Source: a virus
IMG/VR virus record: IMGVR_UViG_3300042887_001390
Coordinates: 1-47,804 of that record
DNA: 47,804 nt
Reading direction: 5' to 3' (one strand)
Shown: one piece after another, positions 29,211 to 36,226 of the stretch
Layout: every line of letters begins with the position of its first letter
How positions within the stretch are numbered: the first letter of the stretch is position 1
Program-made: the position numbers and the translations under genes
The notes under the pieces: model-generated
What the model was told of the DNA's origin: nothing
Databases searched by the model: none
Seen by the model: only the letters and a program-made list of their open reading frames with translations

Positions 29211-29224
29211 TTGCCCTTTCAGGG
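29188..29224 (+). promoter_or_regulatory. Candidate programmed -1 frameshift site at the gp26 stop
   Basis: Heptamer T TTT TTC at 29201-29207 is in the correct phase and immediately precedes the UAA at 29208. An SD-like AAGGA (29188-29192) lies 8 nt upstream, as in dnaX-type frameshifting. A short hairpin CCCT-TTC-AGGG (29214-29224) starts 6 nt after it. The -1 frame runs open through LIALSGDSLSNHYK into the downstream ORF. Confidence 0.65.
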
Positions 29225-29248
29225 GATTCATTATCTAATCATTATAAA

Positions 29249-29383
29249 ATGAATTTTGCTCTTATGCAATTTCACAAATATTCATTAAGTGATATAGAAG
29301 AAATGATACCATTTGAAAGGGAAATTTATATATCATTGTTAATGGCTCACATTCAGGAAGAAAACGATAAATTAAAAGGTTAA
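29249..29383 (+). CDS. gp51-like hub assembly / tail chaperone C-terminal domain
   Basis: 44 aa if started at the ATG 29249: MNFALMQFHKYSLSDIEEMI, then PFEREIYISLLMAHIQEEND and a short tail. The pattern resembles the short protein annotated as hub assembly catalyst gp51 in marine T4-like phages and T domains of tail chaperones. No SD precedes this ATG. The frame is open upstream to a stop at 29186 and encodes protein-like sequence, so translation by -1 frameshift from gp26 is more likely than independent start. It lies 4 nt before the tape measure gene, the standard place of a G/GT-type chaperone. Confidence 0.7.
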   Translation: MNFALMQFHKYSLSDIEEMIPFEREIYISLLMAHIQEENDKLKG

Positions 29384-29387
29384 ATTA

Positions 29388-31592
29388 ATGGAAGAGTTAC
29401 TAGAAAAGCAGAATAAACATTTAGAGCAAATTGCTAATCTGATGAAAACAGATAGATTAATGCAATTGGCTCAAACATATGGTATTCGTAATATCGATGA
29501 GGAAGACAATCATGCCTCAATAGAATTAGACCATATTGCTACTTCTATTGATTCTTTTAAAAAAGAGCAACACGAGGATAAAACAGAATCTAGTATAAAG
29601 GATAATACTAATACAAATACTATAGTAGAAACTTTACAAAAAACAACAAAAGAATCTAAATATGCTTCTGAAAAACAAGCCAAAGAACATCTTGCAGAAT
29701 TAAAAAATTTACAAAAAGTATTCAAAGATAACAATTTTAAAACTGTTGCGGAAAAAAGTATAACAACTCCTATCTTTAAATCAATTGGTGATAAATTTAG
29801 GGATCTTAAAACTTCTGCAGTAAATGTAAAAGATACACTTACAGGTGGTCAATTAATAAAAACTGCTGGTCAAAAGATTGCATCTGCTATATCACCAAGA
29901 TATAAAGATAGATTAGAATATATCAAAAATGAAAGAAATCTTGGTAATAGAGCACAAGAAAAAACCCTTAAAGAAAACTATGCAGAAAGAAGTAGATTTC
30001 TTCAAAGAAATGTTGCCAACGAAGCAATGCTTAAAAAGGCAAGAGGTTCTTTAACAGAAGAAGAATTTCTAAAAGGTGGAAGCAAAGTTGCCAAACAATA
30101 TGAGAAAGAAAAGATTGCTGTTGGGAAAGGTATTAAAGCAACTGATACAAGATATTCAATAGATGATAAAATTGCTGAAAGAGAAAGAAAAGCTGCAATA
30201 AGAAAAGAAAACAAATTAAAAGAATCTACTGATGTAATAAGTGATGTTGCTAAAAAGAAAGCAACTAATATTGTTCCAATGGGAAAGATTAATTTAAAAG
30301 AACCTAAACCAATATTTGGTGCATCTGAAGAAGCAAAATCTGAAGAAGCATTTGCTACAAAACAATATCAAGATACTCAGATAGAAAATGATCTTAAACA
30401 AACAAAATTGTTTGAGGATCAATTAGATGTTCAAAAAGAAATATTAAAAGTTATTAAAGAAAAATCAACCGCTGAAATTTCTGATGGTAATGGTACTAAA
30501 GGTGTATTTGATACTATTGGTGATTTTTTTGGTGATATGTTTGGTAAAGAAACTAAACCTACTCCAGAAACTGTTCCTTCAGAAAAAGGAAAAACTGCAT
30601 CAGGGAAAGAAGGAAAAACTGCGGGTAAAAAAGGTGGTAAATTTGGTAAAATAGGTAATTTTCTTAAAGGTAGTGCCAAAACATTATTAAAAGGTGGAGC
30701 AGGAATTGTAGGTGGATTAGCCTTAGAAGCAGGTGGAGATACTCTTAAAGAAAGTGGTTATCAAACTGCTGGTGATATAGTTTCTACTACAGGTTCTGCT
30801 GTTGAAGGAGCTAGTACAGGTGCTATGGTTGGTGGAATGGCTGGTTCAGTATTAGGACCAGTAGGTGCTGCTGCAGGTTCTGCTATAGGTGCTGGTGCTG
30901 GTGCTATAATGGGCACAGCTCAAGGTTTTAGTGATTCATTTGGTGAAGGTGGATTTGAATTAATACAAAAATTACGAAAAGAAGATGCAATATCTTATGG
31001 ATTAAGTACAACTCCTACTGTCGATAAATGGGATGTCATTGAAAAGTTATCTAAAGAAGAAATTCAAACATTAATAAATACTAATGAATTTGAAGGTAAT
31101 GATTTACAACATTTAGAAAAACTGTTAGAACCACCTCAATCAGTAAAAACTTCTAGTATAGAAGCACCAAATGTTGTAACGAAAGAAGGTGTTTCTATAA
31201 ATCAAGAAGGATGGGATAATAAATCACTTGAACCTATAAAACAGAAAGCAAACCCTATAAGTCAAACTGATGATACAAAATCAGAATTTAAACAAGCATT
31301 AAAAACAGGAACAAAAGCAGAATCGATAAATTTTGATCAAAATAAGAAAGATTTCTTTGAAAAACCTAAATTAACAATTCCTGAAGTTAAACAACCAACT
31401 GTTGGTAATGCAATATACGAAGATTCTAAAACAAATTCTGAATTGAAAAATATTAAACCTGAATCAGCACCTATAATTAATGCACCTTCAGTTACCAATA
31501 CTACAAACAATACAACTCAAAATTCTGTAATAAGATTACCAGTAAGAGATGTAAGTACAACTATCCAAGATTATTTTAAAAGCAGATATTAA
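29388..31592 (+). CDS. Tail tape measure / central hub protein (gp29-position)
   Basis: 734 aa. The N-terminus is a charged coiled coil (EELLEKQNKHLEQIANLMKT); the middle is Lys/Glu helical. A Gly/Ala-rich hydrophobic block at about 425-515 (KTLLKGGAGIVGGLALEAGG, VGAAAGSAIGAGAGAIMGTA) looks membrane-active. The C-terminus ends in an Asn/Thr run and IQDYFKSRY. Long helical protein with a hydrophobic block, immediately after a frameshifted chaperone candidate, is the signature of a tape measure. T4 gp29 (590 aa) is the counterpart. Confidence 0.72.
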   Translation: MEELLEKQNKHLEQIANLMKTDRLMQLAQTYGIRNIDEEDNHASIELDHIATSIDSFKKEQHEDKTESSIKDNTNTNTIVETLQKTTKESKYASEKQAKEHLAELKNLQKVFKDNNFKTVAEKSITTPIFKSIGDKFRDLKTSAVNVKDTLTGGQLIKTAGQKIASAISPRYKDRLEYIKNERNLGNRAQEKTLKENYAERSRFLQRNVANEAMLKKARGSLTEEEFLKGGSKVAKQYEKEKIAVGKGIKATDTRYSIDDKIAERERKAAIRKENKLKESTDVISDVAKKKATNIVPMGKINLKEPKPIFGASEEAKSEEAFATKQYQDTQIENDLKQTKLFEDQLDVQKEILKVIKEKSTAEISDGNGTKGVFDTIGDFFGDMFGKETKPTPETVPSEKGKTASGKEGKTAGKKGGKFGKIGNFLKGSAKTLLKGGAGIVGGLALEAGGDTLKESGYQTAGDIVSTTGSAVEGASTGAMVGGMAGSVLGPVGAAAGSAIGAGAGAIMGTAQGFSDSFGEGGFELIQKLRKEDAISYGLSTTPTVDKWDVIEKLSKEEIQTLINTNEFEGNDLQHLEKLLEPPQSVKTSSIEAPNVVTKEGVSINQEGWDNKSLEPIKQKANPISQTDDTKSEFKQALKTGTKAESINFDQNKKDFFEKPKLTIPEVKQPTVGNAIYEDSKTNSELKNIKPESAPIINAPSVTNTTNNTTQNSVIRLPVRDVSTTIQDYFKSRY

Positions 31593-31593
31593 A

Positions 31594-31615
31594 AAAGGGA
31601 ACCGAAGTTCCCTTT
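31594..31615. terminator. Bidirectional intrinsic terminator
   Basis: AAAGGGAAC-CGAA-GTTCCCTTT hairpin, A-tract before and T-tract after, between the convergent tape measure and gp32 genes. Works on paper in both directions. Confidence 0.9.
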
Positions 31616-31638
31616 GAATAATTTACTTCAGAAAAATT

Positions 31639-32550
31639 TTAATCAGAATCAGCGATATTCTTAAAGTAATTTAAAATATCATCATCTTCATCTTCTGTTA
31701 CCGCAACTTTAGGTTGTGGAGTTGGTATCGATTTAGGTTGAGGAGCTTCAAAAGTTGCTACTCTTTCAGCTACAGCTGAAGCAGTAGTAATTGGAGTTGC
31801 ATCTAAATTCAATACATCAGCAAGTTTACGACTTAATTCCTCAAAGGTTTTAAAGTTTTTCTTATCAAGAAATTCTCTAAGAGGATATTGTTTGTTAACC
31901 AAAGCGACCAATTTCTCTTCATCACCATTAAACAATTCAGATGGTGAATCAAATTCTGATTTATCATAAGATGGCCAATTCTCAACTTGTCTAATACGAA
32001 GTCTAAAATTAGCACCTTTCCAAAGATCAAATACATTTACTGGTGTTTCATCTTCAAAAGTTGGTTTGGCTTTATCCATAATCATATCGAAGATTTTCTT
32101 ACCAAACTTAAACAGTTTAACTTGACCTTCATTTTCTGGATGTTTAGGATCACTGATAACCAAAATATTACAAGTATAATTCAAACGTCTTTTTTGTTTT
32201 CTTGCAATTTCTTTATCTGCTTCAGAACCAGAATTCCAAAGTTTTGCATTAAGGTCACCTAATGGATCTTTCTCACCAATTGTAGATAATGAATTTTCAA
32301 TATACCAACGACCTGTTGGACCTTGAAAACCATGATTAAATATTCTTACCCAAGGTAAGTCATCACCTTCAACTTGAGGTAGGAATCTAATGATAGCAGA
32401 ACCATTACCTGCTTTATCTCGTTCTAATTTCCAGAATCTATCATCTTCAAAAGATTTAGAAGATGCACCTGGATTAGTAATCTTTTCAAATTCAGAAGTG
32501 ATTTTTGAAAAGTCATTGTTACGAAGTTTACGAAGTGATTGTATATCCAT
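31639..32550 (-). CDS. 32: Single-stranded DNA-binding protein gp32
   Basis: 303 aa (T4: 301). The N-terminal LRKLRNND resembles the LAST cooperativity motif. The OB core includes NGSAIIRFLPQVEGDDLPWV, RIFNHGFQGPTGRWYIENSL, QKRRLNYTCNILVISDPKHP and LFKFGKKIFDMI. The acidic tail (TEDEDDDILNYF) matches the partner-binding tail of T4 gp32. T4 zinc ligands (three Cys plus His) are not present in the corresponding loop. It coats ssDNA in replication, recombination and repair. Preceded by its own early promoter. Confidence 0.95.
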   Translation of the reverse strand: MDIQSLRKLRNNDFSKITSEFEKITNPGASSKSFEDDRFWKLERDKAGNGSAIIRFLPQVEGDDLPWVRIFNHGFQGPTGRWYIENSLSTIGEKDPLGDLNAKLWNSGSEADKEIARKQKRRLNYTCNILVISDPKHPENEGQVKLFKFGKKIFDMIMDKAKPTFEDETPVNVFDLWKGANFRLRIRQVENWPSYDKSEFDSPSELFNGDEEKLVALVNKQYPLREFLDKKNFKTFEELSRKLADVLNLDATPITTASAVAERVATFEAPQPKSIPTPQPKVAVTEDEDDDILNYFKNIADSD

Positions 32551-32645
32551 TTTTGTTTCCCGATTAGTTTGCGAAGTATTATATTTCCATTGTATGTCAT
32601 TCTCAATTTCCTCATTATAAAATATAGTTGTATCTCAATTAAACT

Positions 32646-32674
32646 ATTATACTATAGATTTTTCTAAAAGTAAA
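32646..32674 (-). promoter_or_regulatory. Early/middle promoter for gp32
   Basis: -35 TTTACT (32674-32669), 17-bp spacer, -10 TATAAT (32651-32646) on the minus strand, inside the end of the gp59 gene. It leaves a leader of about 90 nt before the gp32 ATG. Confidence 0.7.
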
Positions 32675-33258
32675 GACTTTTCTAAAATATCTTTTATTGT
32701 TTCCTCATTAAATTTTACAAATCGTTCTAATTTCTTAATAATCAATAAGTCTTTACCCCATACAGTTTCTAATGTAGATTCCCATTTATCTATAAAAGGA
32801 ACAAACTTATTCAAAATAAACAGAGATTCTACAGTTATATTACGTCCAAGATACATCTTAAACAATTCTGGTATATCTTTACTATTATCTATCATATCTG
32901 AACAAGTTAAAGATTTCTTTTCCATAGTAAGAATCATATTATCAATATCATTCTTAAAAGTATTGGTAATACTTTGTTTCCTCTTGTTCCAAAGTATGAA
33001 GTTAGATTCAGAAGATGCTATATTATGAATTGGATCATTCTGATATGCATAATTTGATACAAGAAATTGAATAGATTCTGCATCAGTTTCAAACTTTCTA
33101 GCAATTGCATTATAAACATTATAATCTCTTCTTGCTAAAAAGTTTTCAAAAGTTACACCATTAGTTTTACCTTTATATTCAAACAGATTGTATTTCTTAT
33201 TAGTGAAATGCAATTTGACCGCTTTATCATATTTGAACAGAGTAAATCCTGATATCAT
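32647..33258 (-). CDS. 59: Helicase loader gp59
   Basis: 203 aa (T4: 217). The N-terminal part FTLFKYDKAVKLHFTNKKYN is followed by YKGKTN, FLARRDYNVYNAIARKFETD, IQFLVSNYAYQND and ESNFILWNKRKQ, aligning by eye with T4 gp59. It loads the gp41 helicase onto gp32-coated forks. In T4 the order is 33-59-32, exactly as here. Starts 4 nt inside gp33. Confidence 0.88.
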   Translation of the reverse strand: MISGFTLFKYDKAVKLHFTNKKYNLFEYKGKTNGVTFENFLARRDYNVYNAIARKFETDAESIQFLVSNYAYQNDPIHNIASSESNFILWNKRKQSITNTFKNDIDNMILTMEKKSLTCSDMIDNSKDIPELFKMYLGRNITVESLFILNKFVPFIDKWESTLETVWGKDLLIIKKLERFVKFNEETIKDILEKSLLLEKSIV

Positions 33259-33470
33259 ATTACCTCACTGGTTGTAAATTTAGGCAACTTTCCTTCTTCA
33301 ATCATTTCCATTTCAATCTTATCTTTTAGAGATTTACTGATATTAGGAACAATATCAATTGGATCTATAAAATTATCAGCACAATAAGAAAGAATTGCAT
33401 CCATTCTTGATAATTTCTTATCTATGGCAAGATTTTCTATAAACAAAGAGAAATCAACTTCATCGCTCAT
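33255..33470 (-). CDS. 33: Late transcription co-activator gp33
   Basis: 71 aa, shorter than T4 gp33 (112 aa). FSLFIENLAIDKKLSRMDAI and the NISKSLKDKIEMEMIEEGKL segment parallel T4 gp33 (FIIEKMVEEFGMSYLEA and IIEKIQSEAIDENLLRP). gp33 bridges RNA polymerase and the sliding clamp for late promoters, fitting the late octamers in the window. Overlaps both neighbours. The N-terminal about 30 residues of T4 gp33 are absent. Confidence 0.8.
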   Translation of the reverse strand: MSDEVDFSLFIENLAIDKKLSRMDAILSYCADNFIDPIDIVPNISKSLKDKIEMEMIEEGKLPKFTTSEVI

Positions 33471-33723
33471 TTAACAACTCCAAGTAATAATTAACTGACC
33501 TATATTTCAACATTAACTCCTCATATTCATCAAACTTTTCATTATAAGGTTTTCTTATAACACTTTCATATGGTGCTTTGGATAATACTGAATTGCTATA
33601 TTTATTTCCAAAATCAACAAACCATTGGTCAATATCTATTTTTTGTTTAACTAAATCCTCAAATATAACCTGAAGTTTTTCTTTCTCTTTAAGTGCATAT
33701 AAAATTGAATATTCTTTAATCAT
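33460..33723 (-). CDS. Small protein of the gp33-gp59-gp32 operon
   Basis: 87 aa, helical and charged: EYSILYALKEKEKLQVIFED, QWFVDFGNKY, then YNEKFDEYEELMLKYRSVNY. T4 has dsbA upstream of gene 33, but I see no convincing DsbA resemblance. First gene after an early promoter with a consensus TTGACA; it overlaps gp33 by 11 nt. Function unknown. Confidence 0.75.
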   Translation of the reverse strand: MIKEYSILYALKEKEKLQVIFEDLVKQKIDIDQWFVDFGNKYSNSVLSKAPYESVIRKPYNEKFDEYEELMLKYRSVNYYLELLNER

Positions 33724-33753
33724 AATATTTCTCTAAAGTTATAGTATGAAGTT

Positions 33754-33781
33754 ATTATAACATATTTTTACAATCTGTCAA
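33754..33781 (-). promoter_or_regulatory. Strong early sigma70-like promoter
   Basis: -35 TTGACA (33781-33776), 16-bp spacer, -10 TATAAT (33759-33754). The -35 overlaps the clpP stop. Drives the 87-aa gene, gp33 and gp59. Confidence 0.8.
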
Positions 33782-34347
33782 TTTAATTCTTTAATTGTAT
33801 CACACAATCCATATTTTAATGCTTCTTCAGGACTTAACCAAACATCATGAGGGGGCAATAAGATTTTCTTAATTTTATCTTCAGAAAGATTAGAACATTT
33901 TTTATAATGATTAACCAACATTGTGCTAGTAAGGTCAAATGCTTTTGCTGCACTAATCAATTCGTGATGTTTACCTGAACTTCCCCAAGAATACTGATGT
34001 GATAATATAGCAGTATTTGGAGTTAAAACTCTTTCTCCTTTCTTACCAGCCATAAATATCATTAATCCTGCGGAAGCAATTTCACCAATACCAATTGTTC
34101 TTACAGGAATACCAGAACCTCTCATAACATCTATTAAAGAGAATCCTGCTGATAAAGAACCACCACTTGAACATATCATTATATTTAACATTTCTGGTCT
34201 TGTTTCAGAAAAGTTTGCTTCAATTATCCATTCAATACAAGGTCTAATAGATTCATTATCAATATCATCCATAAGAAGATAAAATGATTGTTGTTCCTTG
34301 TTACCAGCAAAGTTCTTATTGATCTTACTAAACATATTATATGCCAT
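33778..34347 (-). CDS. clpP: ClpP-like serine protease
   Basis: 189 aa from the ATG at 34347, chosen because GGAG lies 6 nt upstream; an ATG at 34359 has no SD. ClpP core: MLNIMICSSGGSLSAGFSLI, GEIASAGLMIFMAGKKGERV with nucleophile Ser92 in IASAG, and LSHQYSWG with His117. The Asp comes from the C-terminal half (PPHDVWLSPEEALKYGLCD region). T4-like marine phages often carry such a protein, likely as a prohead or regulatory protease or in complex with host Clp ATPases. Own early promoter. Confidence 0.92.
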   Translation of the reverse strand: MAYNMFSKINKNFAGNKEQQSFYLLMDDIDNESIRPCIEWIIEANFSETRPEMLNIMICSSGGSLSAGFSLIDVMRGSGIPVRTIGIGEIASAGLMIFMAGKKGERVLTPNTAILSHQYSWGSSGKHHELISAAKAFDLTSTMLVNHYKKCSNLSEDKIKKILLPPHDVWLSPEEALKYGLCDTIKELN

Positions 34348-34422
34348 ATTTAACTCCATTTCATTAAGGTTATGACTTATATATTAGTAATCAATAATTC
34401 TACTTAACCGGACTACAGATAA

Positions 34423-34451
34423 AGTATAACACCAAAATCAGTAAAAGTAAA
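34423..34451 (-). promoter_or_regulatory. Early promoter for clpP
   Basis: -35 TTTACT (34451-34446), 17-bp spacer, -10 TATACT (34428-34423) on the minus strand, about 75 bp before the clpP start. Confidence 0.6.
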
Positions 34452-34632
34452 GATAATCTGTAACATATTGATTATTAAACTTTAATAAAAAAATAATGAC
34501 ATTTAAATGCATTTAAGGAATTTAAGTAGTAACTTTATACACATTAGCATTTTTAATGAAAAAAGTGACTTATAAGTTATTGATAACAATGAAAAATAAA
34601 AAGAGAAAATGAGGGAATTTGAGGTATTCTAG
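34452..34632. other. AT-rich non-coding stretch
   Basis: No ORF with a credible start, no RNA gene recognised. Extremely AT-rich, with homopolymer A runs and the palindrome AAATGCATTT near 34507. It separates the terminator of the hydrolase gene from the clpP promoter. It could be an entry or origin-like segment, but nothing in the sequence proves it. Confidence 0.5.
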
Positions 34633-34663
34633 ATAAAAAAAAGTCTTCAATTAAGAAGACTTT
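34633..34663 (-). terminator. Intrinsic terminator after the SleB-type hydrolase
   Basis: On the minus strand AAAGTCTTC-TTAATT-GAAGACTTT is followed by a further T run. It begins 9 nt after the hydrolase stop codon. The A/T symmetry means weak activity on the plus strand is possible. Confidence 0.9.
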
Positions 34664-34671
34664 AATTTGGT

Positions 34672-35148
34672 TTAAACAGCTTCTTTTAGAGATTTATAAA
34701 AATAGTGATTACCAATTTTGACTGTCTTTTTAGGTCTTTTGGAATATCTATGTTTAAATGAATCAAAAGAATCCAAATTTCCTATAGGGTTTTTTGTATT
34801 ACCATATAGAAGATTTGTTGCTAGTTTTATATACTCATTAAATTCTTCTTTTGGAATCTTCTTCTGGGTATACTGTTGTTTTACAACTTTACAAGCTGGT
34901 TTGTGGAATATTTTTTTAGACCGATTAACAATTGTTGCACCCACTGCAAGTTGTCCAGTCAATGATTCACCTCTTGCCTCTGAATAAATTGTTTCAGCAA
35001 CACATTGTATATCTTTCTTTGATATATGACTGTCAACAATAACAGTCCTAGTTTTTGATATAATAGTTTTATTATGATTAATTGTCTTAGCACATAATTG
35101 TGAAGACATAAAAATCATGCATACAATCATTAGTAATTTGATTTGCAT
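34672..35148 (-). CDS. Secreted cell wall hydrolase, SleB/CwlJ type
   Basis: 158 aa. Residues 1-20 form a signal peptide (MQIKLLMIVCMIFMSSQLCA). The rest is a Hydrolase_2 (SleB/CwlJ) domain: CVAETIYSEARGESLTGQLA with probable catalytic Glu57, then VGATIVNRSK and a C-terminal DSFDSFKHRYSKRP and HYFYKSL. It acts on peptidoglycan in the periplasm, so it can serve as an export-dependent lysin or wall remodeller. Strong SD AAGGAG. The leader is long and structured. A weak AATAAATA late promoter lies upstream and a strong terminator downstream, making it a single-gene unit. Confidence 0.88.
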   Translation of the reverse strand: MQIKLLMIVCMIFMSSQLCAKTINHNKTIISKTRTVIVDSHISKKDIQCVAETIYSEARGESLTGQLAVGATIVNRSKKIFHKPACKVVKQQYTQKKIPKEEFNEYIKLATNLLYGNTKNPIGNLDSFDSFKHRYSKRPKKTVKIGNHYFYKSLKEAV

Positions 35149-35290
35149 GTTGTTCTCCTTTACTAAGTTACAATATTAGAAAATGCCTAATATTGCTTCC
35201 CATATCGGTCGACTCATTGCCGTTTTGATATTACCTCGGGATAGATACTTCAGTTTATCTTATAAGCGCACTCCTTTAAAAGTTATTGTA
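35149..35290 (-). promoter_or_regulatory. Structured 5' leader of the hydrolase gene
   Basis: On the minus strand three helices can be drawn before the SD: AGATA/TATCT with an 8-nt loop; TCCC plus ATATC pairing with GATAT plus GGGA around an inner CGG...CCG; and a perfect 9-bp CAATATTAG/CTAATATTG (35171-35195) with a 7-nt loop. GC is higher than in flanking non-coding DNA. An extra AAAGGAG occurs near 35271-35277. No known riboswitch class was recognised. Confidence 0.5.
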
Positions 35291-35295
35291 TATAC

Positions 35296-35303
35296 TATTT
35301 ATT
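35296..35303 (-). promoter_or_regulatory. Candidate late promoter AATAAATA
   Basis: One mismatch from the late consensus, overlapping the stop of the RecB-like gene. It would give the hydrolase transcript a leader of about 140 nt. Confidence 0.4.
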
Positions 35304-35952
35304 AATATCCTTTTCTATGCTTAAAATATCTTCTTTCTTTAAAAGCATTAAGTAACCAATCAGTAGTTTTTTGTATGAATACTTTTGGTTCTTCATCATC
35401 AATAGCCATTAATACAACTAATTGAGGAACATTTTTACCAGTCATTTCAGTAAAAGCAACAGCATACATAGCACATTGAATGAAATATCCTGGTATATCT
35501 TTTAGTTCTTTAATTCTACGACTTGTTTTGAAATCTATAATAGATAAAACTCCATCATATTCTGCAACACAATCTACAGTACCAGCAACTTCAAGGTTAT
35601 GTGAAAATAACATTGCTTCTAAAACATATACATTATCTATATGATTTAAAACAGAAACGAATGAATTCCAAATAGGAGCATCAAACATATCCGCCTTAGT
35701 AGGTTCATTGTTAAGGTAATCTTCACATAATGAATGTATTCTTGTTCCACGACTAGATGCTCTAGCAGAAATCTTATTGGCTTCTTCTTCACCAACACGT
35801 TTTCTCCATTCATGAATATGAGCTTGACCTCTTAATCCAGTTACTCCAGTTACGGATGGATATTTGTTGCCAGTTGGAGTTTCATAAAAACGTGAACCAT
35901 TTACGGTAACACGTTTTAATTTAGGAAGTTCTAAGGGGATATGTTTAAACAT
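35302..35952 (-). CDS. PD-(D/E)XK (RecB/Cas4-like) exonuclease
   Basis: 216 aa. Nuclease motifs in order: YPSVTGVTG, ASSRGTRIHSLCEDYL (the conserved His region), AGTVDCVAEYDGVLSIIDFK with TSRR (Asp and D-x-K of the active site), then the QCAMYAVAF helix (motif QxxxY). Such nucleases are common in T4-like marine phages and act in recombination or host DNA breakdown. Coupled to the upstream 69-aa gene through TAATG. Confidence 0.88.
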   Translation of the reverse strand: MFKHIPLELPKLKRVTVNGSRFYETPTGNKYPSVTGVTGLRGQAHIHEWRKRVGEEEANKISARASSRGTRIHSLCEDYLNNEPTKADMFDAPIWNSFVSVLNHIDNVYVLEAMLFSHNLEVAGTVDCVAEYDGVLSIIDFKTSRRIKELKDIPGYFIQCAMYAVAFTEMTGKNVPQLVVLMAIDDEEPKVFIQKTTDWLLNAFKERRYFKHRKGY

Positions 35953-36161
35953 TAATATCCCATTTTTCCTTCAAGATTGAGATAAGATGATGTAATGCCT
36001 ACCATTACATCCCTTGCTGCTTGATACGTTTTGTATTCAACTGGAATAGGTTGTCCATGCCAATCTTCACAAATTGCCATACCTTGAACTTTGTCTGTTA
36101 CTGTCCAAGTACCTTTAGAAGTTTGTTCCATTTCTGCAAAACGATTTCTATATGTTTTCAT
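35952..36161 (-). CDS. Small conserved early protein
   Basis: 69 aa (TYRNRFAEMEQTSKGTWTVT, DWHGQPIPVEYKTYQAARDV). No recognised domain. It sits directly behind a consensus early promoter with GAGAG upstream of the ATG, and its stop overlaps the exonuclease ATG, so the two are co-expressed. Confidence 0.75.
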   Translation of the reverse strand: MKTYRNRFAEMEQTSKGTWTVTDKVQGMAICEDWHGQPIPVEYKTYQAARDVMVGITSSYLNLEGKMGY

Positions 36162-36189
36162 TTTTCTCTCTTTATTTAAATTATGAGTT

Positions 36190-36218
36190 ATTATATCTTA
36201 TATAAAAAGAGAAGTCAA
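36190..36218 (-). promoter_or_regulatory. Strong early sigma70-like promoter
   Basis: -35 TTGACT (36218-36213), 17-bp spacer, -10 TATAAT (36195-36190), about 28 bp before the 69-aa gene. Confidence 0.8.
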
Positions 36219-36226
36219 GAATTATT

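Noticed and set aside
32551-32645. gp32 leader examined for the T4-type autoregulatory pseudoknot
   Set aside because: The leader exists and follows a promoter, but I could not draw a convincing pseudoknot; autoregulation remains possible but unsupported.
35196-35290. GC-contrasting segment considered as a tRNA on either strand
   Set aside because: No cloverleaf could be drawn, no T-loop consensus and no CCA; better explained as a structured 5' leader.
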